From Eopsaltria australis (Eukaryota > Chordata > Aves > Passeriformes > Petroicidae): a stretch of DNA of 64,000 bases. Below are positions 49,319 through 61,700 of this stretch, piece by piece (positions within the stretch are counted from its first letter, which is position 1; every line of letters begins with the position of its first letter). Position numbers and translations under genes: made by a program. A model generated the notes under the pieces. It ran no database searches. It was not told where the DNA came from and saw nothing but the letters and a program-made list of their open reading frames with translations. The stretch is taken from the NCBI GenBank assembly GCA_034509425.1, contig JAVTVJ010000545.1, forward strand, positions 62,001 through 126,000, read 5' to 3'.

Positions 49319-52300
49319 GTTATAAACCTCAGAGTTTAGACTAAAAACAAGATAAATATGTGCAAACATGCTCCAAAAATAGAATGGGTTGGCTCTCAAT
49401 AACTTGTTCTGTTAAGAAATAAGAGATTAAAATTCCAAAATATGTGTTTGGTCTGCACGATTCCTTTGAAGTAGCAATTAGGCAGGAGCAGCTGAAGTAT
49501 GTTTCAGAGCTTTCCCTGAACTAGGTCTGACAGTATTTGCTCTTAGTCATGCAGTATTTGAGAACTTTCTCTTTCAGGGGGTTACAAATAAGGTCAAGCA
49601 AGACAGAATTTTTTACAGTTTAAATTAAATCCACACAACTTCAGTATTTTCTTTCTGAATCAGACCTCTAATGGCTTCAGTGAATGTTTTCTTTAACTTT
49701 ATTTAGGATTTAGGTGAAATATCCTTGGCCATCTGGCATGTTTCAGTGCTATAAAATACCATGCTAACTTAAATGAAAATAGACAGGACTGAACTCACCT
49801 GCACAGAAAGCCTGTACTAAAGTACAGCTTTGTACTAAGTACAATCTACTAGGCCCAAGCATTGCTGTACAGATTTCTTTCTATGTAATAACAAAAGAAT
49901 TACACCTTCGTAAGAACCTTCTCATTACATTTTTCCTGCTGATTTTTGGGCATCTTTCTTAAAAAAGTATTCACTTTTATATTTAAATCATTATTCTTTA
50001 CATGGATGGCAGTGTCTGTATTTCTTCTACCTACTAAATGTAATACAATGGACTTCCCTCTCTATTCATGCTACATATGTCTATGAATAGTTTTTCCTAA
50101 AAGTACTCAGATATCAGAAAGTTTACTGGCAAACCCATAGTTCATCTCCCACTTCAAAAGCCAAAAGCCCACACCAGATCATGTCTTCATTCCATGAACA
50201 GAAGTCTTTTTTTTTGTTATTCATTATTCTACTTTTCAGGATAACCTAGAAAACTTAACTCTTATCAGATTAGTCTGATCAGAAGGCAGCAAGTCTGCGG
50301 AACAGTCTGTGCTTACAACAGAAATGAAGGGAAAGAAGAGCTGAAAATGCTGAAGTCCTTTTAAACTACAGGTATTTATCACCCAGCATTTGAAGTATCC
50401 ACCAAGAAGGTATCAAGAGCAGCTGTCTTGACTTCAGGCTTAAGAATCTTCCCCCAAAGTAACAGAAAAGCTGGAGTTACAACAGAGATCACCCAAAAAG
50501 AATATGAAATTACTCTGTAAAATCTCAAAGCTTATTAATAAAGTCCTTTATTAAGCCAACCTGTAAGCGTTTCTACTTAAAGAGAGCTCCTGTGTGCAGT
50601 GGTCTCAGTGATAGTGCCCACAGGTGAAATAAATCCAGAGAGCAGCACTGGTAGCTGTAATTGCTCCGTGTAAAGTACAGACATTTTTCATTAACAGAAT
50701 CAAAGGCAATGTGTAAATATGCACCCTTTGAATAAATTAAGTTACTATCATGGGTCAAAAAATGATAAAAGCAATCTCTGCCAAAACCTCTGCACTCCCC
50801 AAAACATTATAAATCATGCTAAGCCTTGTTCATCAGTGCTTTTTTAATTACAACAGTACTCTGAACAAACCCCTGCAAGTGGAGAATAGGAAATGGTGGT
50901 TTTAAACTGTAATCTGCTGGCAGTGACAATGACAGACTACTGTTTGGACCCTCTTTAAGGAAAATGAACAATGTTTCAAAGAACAAGACAGAGAAACAGG
51001 AAGAAAGCAGAGGGTAAAAGAGGCCTTTAACAAAAAGGCCATTTGCAGAGCTAGGGAAAAAAATCATGAAATCAATAAGAAATCAGTTTTCTAGCTGTTC
51101 CCATCTAAGGAAATCCATCCAAGGGAAAAAAAATAAGGCCTTTACCACTACAGCTAAAATGTTTTCTTTTTACATGGTTTCTTTAGCTCATCATTCTCTG
51201 AAACTAACACTTACTTTACTACTTTATCCCAGAATATTGGAGGAACATATTCCTTTTAGACAAAAACTTTCAAATTAAAAAAAAAATGTTTGTGCAGAGA
51301 TTAACTTGAAGGAGAAAACAGAAAACAACATCAGTGCAGTGCAATGAACTTCTTTTGGCAAATGAGAACTGTAAAGTGAAGGAACAGCCATTTTGTTACA
51401 TGGGAATAACATCCCCCCCCTCATTTAATCAACAGGGAATATGGGGCAATCAAAACAAATTTGGGTAGCTACAACCATCTGAAGTCTGAGTGCTAACATC
51501 AAGGACATTAGCAGCAAACATGCACAGACTGTAAGCTCTTATTTTGGAGATTTTCATCTGCTTTCATCCAGAAGGAGACTAGTGCATATTGAACCAGAAC
51601 AAATAAGGTATTCCTGGAATGAGAGATGCAGGAGTGGGATTGTTTTTCATGCACCTCAAAAAATCCCTGAGGAGTTGCTAATGAATACAGACAGCAACAC
51701 TTAAACCAAATTACTATCAGACCAAAACAAGTCTGGTTTTCTATACTCAACAGCAGGGAGCAGTGTCAGAATCAGGAGGACTCATTCAATAATACCAAGT
51801 TTCAGATAAGCAGTTTAAACAAAAATACTTGGAAAAGAATTTTATAGGAACTTTATAGGTGAACATTGAGTTAGGCAAGGGGAAAAGCTGTTCAGCCTTT
51901 TCTCCAAAACACTCCACAATTTCCAAAGCAAATGTCACCCCAGTTCCTGGGAAAATGGAAACATTTTGCATTCTCTCTCTATCTCATCCTGAAAACCCCA
52001 GAGAAGATTAAAGACTTGAAATTAAACAAAACAGTTAATTGAAGGACTTGAAATATGAAACCCTTTTTTTTTTTTTTTTTACATTTATCTCTTCTTGCTT
52101 ATCCTCTTTAGTATAAAAAAAGAACATTGCATTGGGAAGAAAAAGCCAAGAAATAATGTTTTCATGTGATGAACTCGCTTTCCAAAAGTCTTAAATTCCC
52201 CCTGAATTTAAGAACAATGTTAGCACTTCTAAAAGGCCAGAATTAAGTGACCAAACTGCTTAAAAAATGGCACAATACCTAAATGGAAACCACAACATTA

Positions 52301-55300
52301 TACACAAAGGAGAACACAGACAGCACGGACAAAAGAGAATTTCTCTATTAGAGACCGAAGTTAATTCAAGCCCTTTTCCAGGAACCCAAAGAAAAAGCTT
52401 CACATTCAAAACAACTAAGCAAATAAACCCACCAATTCAAAATTCTGCACATCATTAGGAAGCTGTCAACATTCACAACCAAGGTAAATTGAAACATGGT
52501 GTAAATCTTGCAAAGTGACACTGAAATGATACTATGAATTCTATGCAAGAATTGAAATTCTTTTCAAAGTCTTATGTCATCTACACCAGGCCTTACTTTC
52601 ACTAATATTTTGCTACCTCAACTTCAAGAAGCCTTTATTTGTAAATCAAAAAAGAAGAGTTTTTTGTATGGTATACAGAGATTTTTCTCTTTTTTTTCCC
52701 TACAGATCCTACCTTCTTCAGCTCCAAACAGCAAGTGAATGTTAATGAGAAAACTCTACTTTAAAAACAGTACACCACGCAAAAATCAGCAGTGTATTAA
52801 TAGCTCCAAGAAATTGCTTCCACATTAATCCTAATTTTCAGTTTTTCAAAATCTAAATTAATTATGATCTCAATAGGGAGACAGGGAATTCAAGCTGAAG
52901 GCCGGAGATTAAAACAGAATTTGCACTGGCTTTCTAAGAAAGTGAACTAAGTATTAGGCTATAGGTTCTTCAATGGAATGGTCTCTCCCCTGTAAAGAGT
53001 AAGACTGCAATCATTCTGTTCTCTAATGGATACCTACATTCGTATTTTGTAATAATCACTGGATAATGAAATGAATTTCTTAGCCATCCAGCCAAGTATT
53101 ATTTGTGAATCAGCTTTCCCTAAGGCTTACCAAATTTGTGGGATTTCCTGCAAAACAAAAAGGACAGAAACTATTGTGTATGCTGGGACAGTATCCTGGT
53201 GCTCAGCACATCATCTCCAGAGAGAACCAAGGGAACATGAGTATCTGAAACAGGGATTTGAGCCACAGACCTTCCACTACCAGAAAAAATACTGAGATTT
53301 CAATTACAAAGAGAGACAGAGCAACACATCATCTGCTCATTATTTTGGGTGAGATCTTGTTAGACAGCAGGTTATGGTAATGTTTTGGGTCTTCCCATTT
53401 CTCATGGGAAACAGAAAAAGCATAGTCTCATAGTACTGTAATATCTGTAATACACATGTACTTCACAGAGCACATACCGTGTTAATTGCAGTCTCACAAT
53501 ACAGACTTGGTGTGAGAATTTCAATCTTGATTCTGAAGTCTGCTTTGTTCATCAGTTAAAGCAATGTATTTCTGGACATATCCAGAAGTGAATGCTTCAG
53601 GAACTATAAAGCTTATAAGCATCCCTAACCTTTATGGTTTTGCAGAAAGCAGAAATAACTAAACGTAGATTTTAAGGAGTTTTGAAGTTTGTCATTATCA
53701 GTAACTTTTTAGCATTCAACTGTTCTGCACATTCTTCTGAGTGACCTGTATCTCTATCCAAGTTAAAATAATCTTGACATCTAACTGGAAACAATTCACA
53801 ATGCTCTTTTTCAAGTTACAATTTACTTAACATTAGAAAGACTCCCTTAGTCTCTCATTGGTAGACATTCCATCTTAGTTCCATTTCTTAATGCACAAAG
53901 CAATGTCACTGAAGCATTATCTGCTAGAAATTATACATGTGGTCAGTGTATCAGAAAACGCTGCCACTGAGTTAACCCTTGTCTGAACCAGAAAGCATCA
54001 ATAAAATGGCCAAAACCAGAAATAAAACTCTGCCACAAACCCTCCCCAGAACAGAGAGGGACATTTCGATCTGACTGCCTTTCAAAGCAGTGTTGAAGCA
54101 AATCTTGGCCACAACATGCTAGACTGATGAGTCATTTTTTTCATGTAGACATTTCACACTGCCAGAGCAACAGGTTTTAAACCCATGTTTAAAGTTCTTA
54201 ATGTCTAAAAATCTGATTATGAACTCAGATAAAACTCACTTTGCATTTAACACAATTACACAGCCAAAACAGGACTTGACACAGCATCATCAAAAATATA
54301 TTCATGCAAAACACAGAAGAGAAAGACTGGCAAAATATTTGCAAAATATTTGCCTTTGTGAAATGAAAACAGCATCAAACAAAAACCTACTCTTAAAAAG
54401 CTTCAGTCCCACTGCTGTGCTGCTAGTTTGGAAAAAAGTCTCAGAGGTCGTAAGCTGCTAAGAAGACAACAGCAGGATGAGGCCAAGAGCAGCAAATGTT
54501 ATGAGACAGTAACTGAGACTGAGCAGTTCTGTTCTACCCTATGTTTGACTCAACATTTGCTAAGGAATTGACCTTACACTGTTACTAATTTCCTGCTTAC
54601 TGGAAAATCGTGGAAAAGCTTAAAATTTTCAGCTAGTAGTTAAATACAGTTTCTATTTCGTATCTTGGTAGGATAAGTTGTCAGCTTAAAAATACATAAA
54701 AGCATTTTTATCTATTAAAAAGTATAGTTCAATGAGTAGAGAAAAATTCATATTTAATTAAGAGAAAAATGTTCCTGAAACCATCTGTAAGTGCTTCAAC
54801 AAATATAGCATCCATCTAGTATGGTTTCCCTTATCAAACTATTACAAAAATAATCCTGGCCATGCTTCACACATCACAATAGGTTTTCTCCTGACCCGAG
54901 CAGTTGAGGAAATAAAAACGAGAGTCCTGTTAGTCTTCAGAGAAAGTTTATCACAGCAACCAGAGCAGCAATTATAAAGCTGGTTGGCTGTAGAGGCTGG
55001 AAGTTTTCCTACCTAAGCTGATGCTACAGGTATTAAAAGAGTCAGTCTTCAGAAAAGGATAAGGACCTGTCATTTAGTGGCTTCAGGAGCTTCATCATGG
55101 TACTAACAGTGTGGTGGGGTCTCAGGAGGAATGAGTCCTGGGGCTGAGACTCATACCTGCGAGACCAGCAACAGTGGACTGGGAAAACTACTTGAAGTGC
55201 AAAGATGTGCAAATATTGCTGCTAGTCCAGAATGTTGTGTGACTTCTGCAGAGAAAGCCAAAGCATTCAAAGGCCAGCAATGCAAAGACCCCGGAAAGCT

Positions 55301-56334
55301 GACAGAAGACAGAGGCAGCTCACTCTCAGTAGAGCTTTCTGAAATGGGCAAGGTTCTGGAACACTTCCCTATGGGCTCTAAACACAGGACAGCAATGTTC
55401 AGTTTTCTTGATCTTGAGCCCACATTAAAATGCATCTCAAATTAATGACTTATTGTCTATGATATTTTCCCCGTGTGAAATACTGCCTCCAGAAATAACC
55501 CTTCTGATTTTTCAGAATGAAATAGGCATTCCTCTTCCCATTTTGATGATAACTTTTAAGAAAACAGCTACTTAATCAAGAAGGGGAAGGAGAGCTATCA
55601 GGATAAGCAGGAGGCAGAACTGAGTTAGTCACAGATGTTAAAAATTCATTGGTTTCAAGGACTACACAGAGTTAGCAAAGGGAGTGAAGGAAAAAGGAAG
55701 CTGTTTACAATTCATTGTCTATAACAAGGTAGATTTAATAGCACTCAACAGAGGAAATGGGCAAGGACTCTACATACTGAAAGCCCTAAATCACTTTGAG
55801 ATATTCACAGGAGTGAGTGGTTCAAAGCTTCCATCCACACACAGCTTGCTTCCTCCTGGACTTGTACAGTTTCACATTAGTTTAATGAGTACAAAGCCAA
55901 CGCTTGTAAGCCTAAGGGAATGAAAAGCTTCATGAATCCTCAGGACTTTCCAATCCTCAGTGGGAAGTCTTCCTGCGGTGGGTTGACCCTGACTGGACAG
56001 CAGGTGCTCACCTTTGTCACCCCACTCCTCAGATGGGCAGGGGAGAGAAACCTTAACAAAAGTCTCATGGCTCAAGACAAGAGCAGAGAGATCACTCACC
56101 AGTTTCTGTCACAGGCAAAAGAGACCCAGCTGAGGGAAATTAGCTCATTATTGCTAATGAAATCAGAGTAGGATGATGAGAAATAAACACTAAACTTAGC
56201 AACACCTTCCCTCACACTCTTCCCTTCTTTCCCAGTCTCAACTTCACTCTGAAATTCTCTACTTCCTCCCTCACAGCAATGCAGGGGGATGGGAATGGTG
56301 GCTGTGGTGAGTTCAGCACACCCTGTTTCTCCTC

Positions 56335-56700
56335 ATTCCTCCCCAGGGACAGGACACCTCACACTCTTCACCTGCTCCAGCATCAGATCCTGTCCACAGG
56401 GACAGCCCAACACAAACTTCTCCACGAACTGCTCCAGTGTGGGTCCCTTCCATGGGTGAAGTCCTTTAGGAACAGACTGCTCCAGACTGGGTTGTTTCCT
56501 CCCCCCTCTTTCTTATTTACATTATCCCAGAGGTAGTACCACCATTGCTGCTGGGCTTGGCCTTGGCCAGAAGCAGGTCCACCTTGGAGCTGGCTGGCCC
56601 TGGCTCTGCTGGACATGGGGAAAGCTTCCAGAAGCTTCTCACAGAAGGCACCCCTGCACCCCTCTGCTACCAAAACCTGGCCACAAAAACCCAGTACACT
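56335..56700 (-). mobile_element. Possible LTR-type repeat (ERVL-like), uncertain
   Basis: The region is more GC-rich and lower in AT than its surroundings. On the minus strand it has a motif order I associate with dispersed songbird LTR-type repeats: 'cttctggaagctttcccc', 'ttctggccaaggccaagccc', 'acctctgggataatgtaaat' and then 'ctggagcag'-type blocks. No internal retroviral genes, primer-binding site or clear terminal TG/CA borders are visible, so it would be a solo, partial copy. Family assignment is from memory of sequence style, not from a search. Confidence 0.35.
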
Positions 56701-58595
56701 TCTCAAGGTTGCTCTGTAACCTCTCTGGATGGCTCAGACTCCAAAGCTTTGATGGGGCTTAAAATAACTTCTACTACCCCCCAGTCTTTCTGATGTTCTC
56801 ATTCTACAGACACTTCTCAAACAAGACCTTATTCTGCTCAGGTTGGCAAACTAATGCTTTAGTATTAGATATAACTAAACAGGAATTAGTAAAGAAGGAG
56901 CAGAAATACTGCTAGTGACTCCTATCATGCTCCCTGAACCTGTAAAAGACACAGTTAAGGCACTTAGATAACGTACTGCAAACGGACAGGTAAAAAAATG
57001 CCACACATGAAATTTAACACTGAACATACAATACACCAATGGCTCAGGTCCCTGCTAAACATTCTTCTAGAGAAAAAAACAGATCACATAGCATTCCTTT
57101 ATCAGCTTTAAGTACTAAATCTATCTAACTATATCCCAGCTAAGGTATCTTTTTTGGAAGGTACGTGATCCAGTTCTAAAGAACATTCTTTTTAAAAGTA
57201 ATTTAGCACAGCACTCTTTTTCTGTACAGGGCTATTTTCTAATTATTCTCTCAGAAATGAAGTATACATCAGGATACTGAGGCAAACAGCTGTTACTTCC
57301 GTGCCACTTCTATAGACACATCCTATAAATAGCAGACTATATATAAATGTGAAGTTACTCAACGAGGTTTATATTCTACCATCTCTCCAAGTGTTCTAAA
57401 ATGTATGTCCTGGAAACAGGCTGTTCAATGAGAAAACTGTCTCCTTTGAAAGCATTGTGACAGAACCACTTATTTGCAGTATCCACTCTGACTAGTCAAG
57501 TATAGCCAAGGGAAATTTAGGCATGTTGAAGTATTCTTCCTCAAAATTAATGAACTACATTAACTTCTTCGGAATTGTTCAGTTACATGCATAAATGTTT
57601 ACATTAACAACATTAAACTTCTTTTCGAATAAAGCTACAAGTGTAACATAGAAAACTGGGTTCCTGCCAAAAGGAAAAAAGCTGATATTTGATTCAGATG
57701 GTTTTGGTGGGGCTCTTTGGAAGAAGAGAGGAGAAGGTAGGTGAAAGAAAGGTTCAGAGAAAAGCAAAACATCTAAATAGCAAAACCATTTTCACGAGCA
57801 CAGAATCTCCTTTTTTGCTGGCCTAAACAACAGCGACAAAGTCCAGACACAGTTGGCTGTAAAGAGGGCACACTAAAGCTTTAGTATATATAAAGCACTA
57901 AAAGCATTGTCCTTGAAGGTATTATTTTTCTGTAAGAATAAATTCATTTTTATCACTATAGTTTTGATTTAATGATCTTTTTTCTCTGTCTTACTGCCCT
58001 GTAAGTTCAATTTAAGTTTTCCCTAAGAATTCATAACTGAATAATTTTGTCATATACAACATAAAAAGTATTTTGATATGATTTTGTTTAATACTATAAA
58101 AATCAAGATGAGTACGTATGGCTTACTGAGACATCCTGTGCACTGTTGAAATTTTAGGATTAGTTCTGAAGCTTTCATAAAAATGTTTTACTTCTCTAAT
58201 CATTAAGCAACTATATGACCACAAAGATAGGCTTAGGAAAGACAATTAGAATATTATTCTGTTTTAGCTGAGAATTAAAAGTCTACAACAACGCAATTTT
58301 TCAGATTTTTTGGAAAGCAGAAACCTGGTATTAAACATTTAAGAGGTCCATAACTATTTTTCCAAATGCACTGTAAATGTCTTTATGATGGTGCATACAT
58401 ATAACCTGATATTTTTTTTCTTTAAATTAAAGAGTTCAAGTCTGAAACAGTAAAGAGAGATGACCACATTTATCAGAGATGCTGGGTGTAGGACTTAATT
58501 AGGTGCTAATTAGAGACTGAACAGAGCTCTGAAGGGATCTGACCTCTCCAGAAGGACACACACTCCATGCACAGCACATCCACAGCCACACTTAC

Positions 58596-58788
58596 GTATT
58601 CCCCGTAGGTCTCCTGTGCCGGGGGCGGTGGCAGGGGTCGGTACCCGGCCGGGGGAGGAACTCCTCGTGCTCTGGGTGCCAGAAGTCCCCGGCTCCGGCT
58701 GACTGGTCCTCTGCTGGGAGGGACACCCCTGGGAGCTGGTGCCCCTCTGGGCACTCCTGCTGGTGGTGGAGGCACTCCCCCACGGCCC
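58596..58788 (-). CDS. KHDRBS3: KHDRBS3 exon encoding the RG/Pro-rich region
   Basis: This 193-nt GC-rich exon completes a split Arg codon and encodes 64 residues from [15 protein letters not shown], through [19 protein letters not shown], to [15 protein letters not shown] and ETYGEY. The donor is GTAAGT. The RG dipeptides are potential arginine-methylation sites, and the RPLPPPP segment is a likely SH3/WW-binding motif, as in Sam68-family proteins. The order RG-rich, P-rich, then ETYGEY fits KHDRBS3 best: [19 protein letters not shown] is its signature. Compared with mammals the N-terminal part is more Pro/Ala-rich and one RG reads RS. Upstream exons with the QUA1-KH-QUA2 RNA-binding core lie beyond the window. 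Confidence 0.95.
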
Positions 58789-61700
58789 CTGTGAACACAC
58801 GGATCACTCACCATTAAACACTGTACCCAGGGCCTCCCTTCCAACACCTCCCTCCCCCACATCATGACAGTTTGCATTGCTACAGCCAGGAAAAGTCTGA
58901 AAGAGATTTGATCATTTCTCTGCAGGCTTAAATCCGATGACTCGCATTATGCAAAAAATGCTGGAAGATACAAACTAGACAAGGGATTGAGTGATGAACC
59001 TTGCGCTGAGTTGAGTCATTCTCACATTCGCAGACACACCCAAAACAATCTGCTGGAATCAGTCAACTTCACTAGAATTTGACTTCTAGTACACGAAAGC
59101 ACAAGCACAGGATAACAGCTCCATTTGAAGGTGTCAGGCTATATCGTACTCAAACCCTGCACAGAGCAATCAGCTGCCACTCCCTCCTGATCCCGAGAAA
59201 GCTTCTGAACACAAACCGAAAATCACACTGGGTGTGACATACTGAGTAGGTCACAAAAAATACCTTTTCTTCTGCTTCTGAAGAGACTTCCATCTGTTTC
59301 AGGAAACATCCAAATGTAACAAAACGTGCAGGGTGATTATAGGATATAACCTGATGTCCTATGTGTATTTAAGAATACTAAACAATATATTTGGTCTGAA
59401 AATTCTAAAAGCATGATAAACACTAACTTGCATTCCACTACTTTGGACACTTAACATATGGATGAAAAATATGAGACTTCAGTTCAACCAGTTTTCAAAA
59501 AACATTTGATCCATTTAGAGATGGCTTTTCCTCCTGCCTCCCTGTAGTAAAGGGAGAGACTTAGAGGGACAATCTGTGAGAAATTTGCATCATTTACTCT
59601 CTTAAACAGGACATCTAAAACATTGCTAACAGACATCTCCTTTTTAAAGGAGATAATTTCAACCCATGAATGATAATTGAGTCTGAGTGACTGCTGTAGG
59701 CAAATAGAATTGTTCCAAATAAGTCAGACCCTTATCATACACTCTAACAGATACATAGAAGGAAACAAGGCCCAGCTCTTACCCAATCTTTCCACCTATC
59801 AAGCCATTATCTAATTAATCTCAAGAACAATAATTGAGTAAAGATACTCTGCCCTGATTTCAGTAGAAATTTCCAACTTGAACACTATTATAAAGATCCA
59901 GATTTGGCCTTATGATTTCCTATCCCATTTCATACAAGTTGTATAATTTCACACCAATAAACGAATCAGAAAACAAGGCAATCATTTTACAACAAGTAAG
60001 TAGTATTTCATAAACTGCACCACTGAATGAGGAATGCAAACAATGTAAAGATACAACCAGGATACATTTTATTAATTTTAATTACTGATCAAAACACAGT
60101 TACAAAGTATTTCAAATAAGCCTAGAGAGCAAGTGCTTTAAAACAGTGCTTATTACTTGGTTTTGGCTAATTTGTAGAATGCCTCCTCAGGACAGGGTAC
60201 CAGCTGCTTATTTGACATCATTGCAGTGGGGGCAGGGGTGAGCAGTGAAGTTTCCAGACACAGCCTGCTGAAGTAATATAAAGAAATAGCAAATGTGATA
60301 CTTTCCAAGAGAAGCCAAAGAAAGGGAAATTAATCTAGTGGCATAGATGATACTCAATTCCAGGTAAAAGAAGAAAAGGGTCAATAAAAAGATTCAAGAA
60401 TCACTAGTCATAATCATGACAGCATCCTTCAGGCAGGGTGCAAGTGAAAGCAGGAAATGGGACATGCTGAAAAAAACACAGAAAAACATTTCAGGGAAGA
60501 AAAAGGTACAGTTTTTCAAGCTTGCATAGATTTATTCTTGGGAAGTAATTAGAAAACCAGATCCATGTGATGAGCTCTTTTCTGCATTTCAAGAAACAGT
60601 TAACAGGATTTGAATGGTGATGGGTGGGAAATAATATTTCTCTTACATTATGAGATCATTCATGATCTTAGCTTTTCATAACTTTGTTCATTCCTGCTAC
60701 AGGAACTCTTAATCTGAGATGTATGGGTCTCATGCTTACTACACCAGGATGGAGGAGATTGGAAAGGCAGAGAGATGGAAAATCCAGGGACAAGAGAGTT
60801 CAATCACCACCATACAGACTTGTGTTGTATCAGGTTAGGATGCTGAAAGTTTTAGAACCTGTCTAATTATTATTTCTTTAAGCAGTTATAAGGGAACTGA
60901 AGAAACTTGATTTACAATGAACAGACTCAAAATATTGAGGAACCACTTGAACAGGAACCTTCACCCACATTTGCAAAAACAACGTATTTGTTCAAGTACT
61001 GCTTTATTTGAAAAGGGCAGCTGCACAAATTATGTTTAAGAATGCTTAGAAGAGTTAAATGTACATACATGATATAGGAAGACAAAGTCTGTGGGAAGTC
61101 AGAGCAAACACACAACAATTATCAAAAAAGAAAAAGCTTGAGAAAGGGCTGTAGGAGCTCAGAAAGGCTAGAAGAGGTTTTAAAAGATGTATCACTTGAA
61201 AGGCTGAACCCAACTCTAAACTCAAAGAAGAAAGCTAATAAAACAAAATACTCAGAAAAGCAGGTCCAAGAAAACTGAAGAACTCCAATCCTCCCAGAAT
61301 CAGGAAAGCTCCCAGAGTGAGCCTCAATCACCAGGGCAGACCAATTTGTATACATGAATGTCTACATGTACTTTAAATTTTTTGCTACACAATCAATAAA
61401 GAATGAACAAGTTTCTCATTGTAGAGCTGTTCTTACAGTAATCCACTGGATAGTGCTGCCAATGCTTTGGAGACAAATTAAAGAACAAAAGGAACAAATA
61501 AAAGTACGTGCACTATTTTCCTATGAACTGCAACAGAGGTTCAGATGCTTACTCTAATCTGTAGCTGAATCCCAACCTGAATGTTTTAGAAAAGAAAATA
61601 GCTAGAAAAATTCAACTTACAGGAGGGGACACTTGGGAGTTAATACATACACAGATACAAATTTATATATCCTACCATTACACAAACTAACAGGTTCTGC

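Larger units (their letters stand above)
46707..58595 (-). other. KHDRBS3: KHDRBS3 intron (11.9 kb)
   Basis: Intron with donor GTAAGT and CAG acceptor on the minus strand. It contains a (TA/TG)n microsatellite, a CR1 fragment (49105-49318), a T-run at about 52063-52080 and a possible LTR-type repeat (about 56335-56700). No further gene is recognised. Confidence 0.85.
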
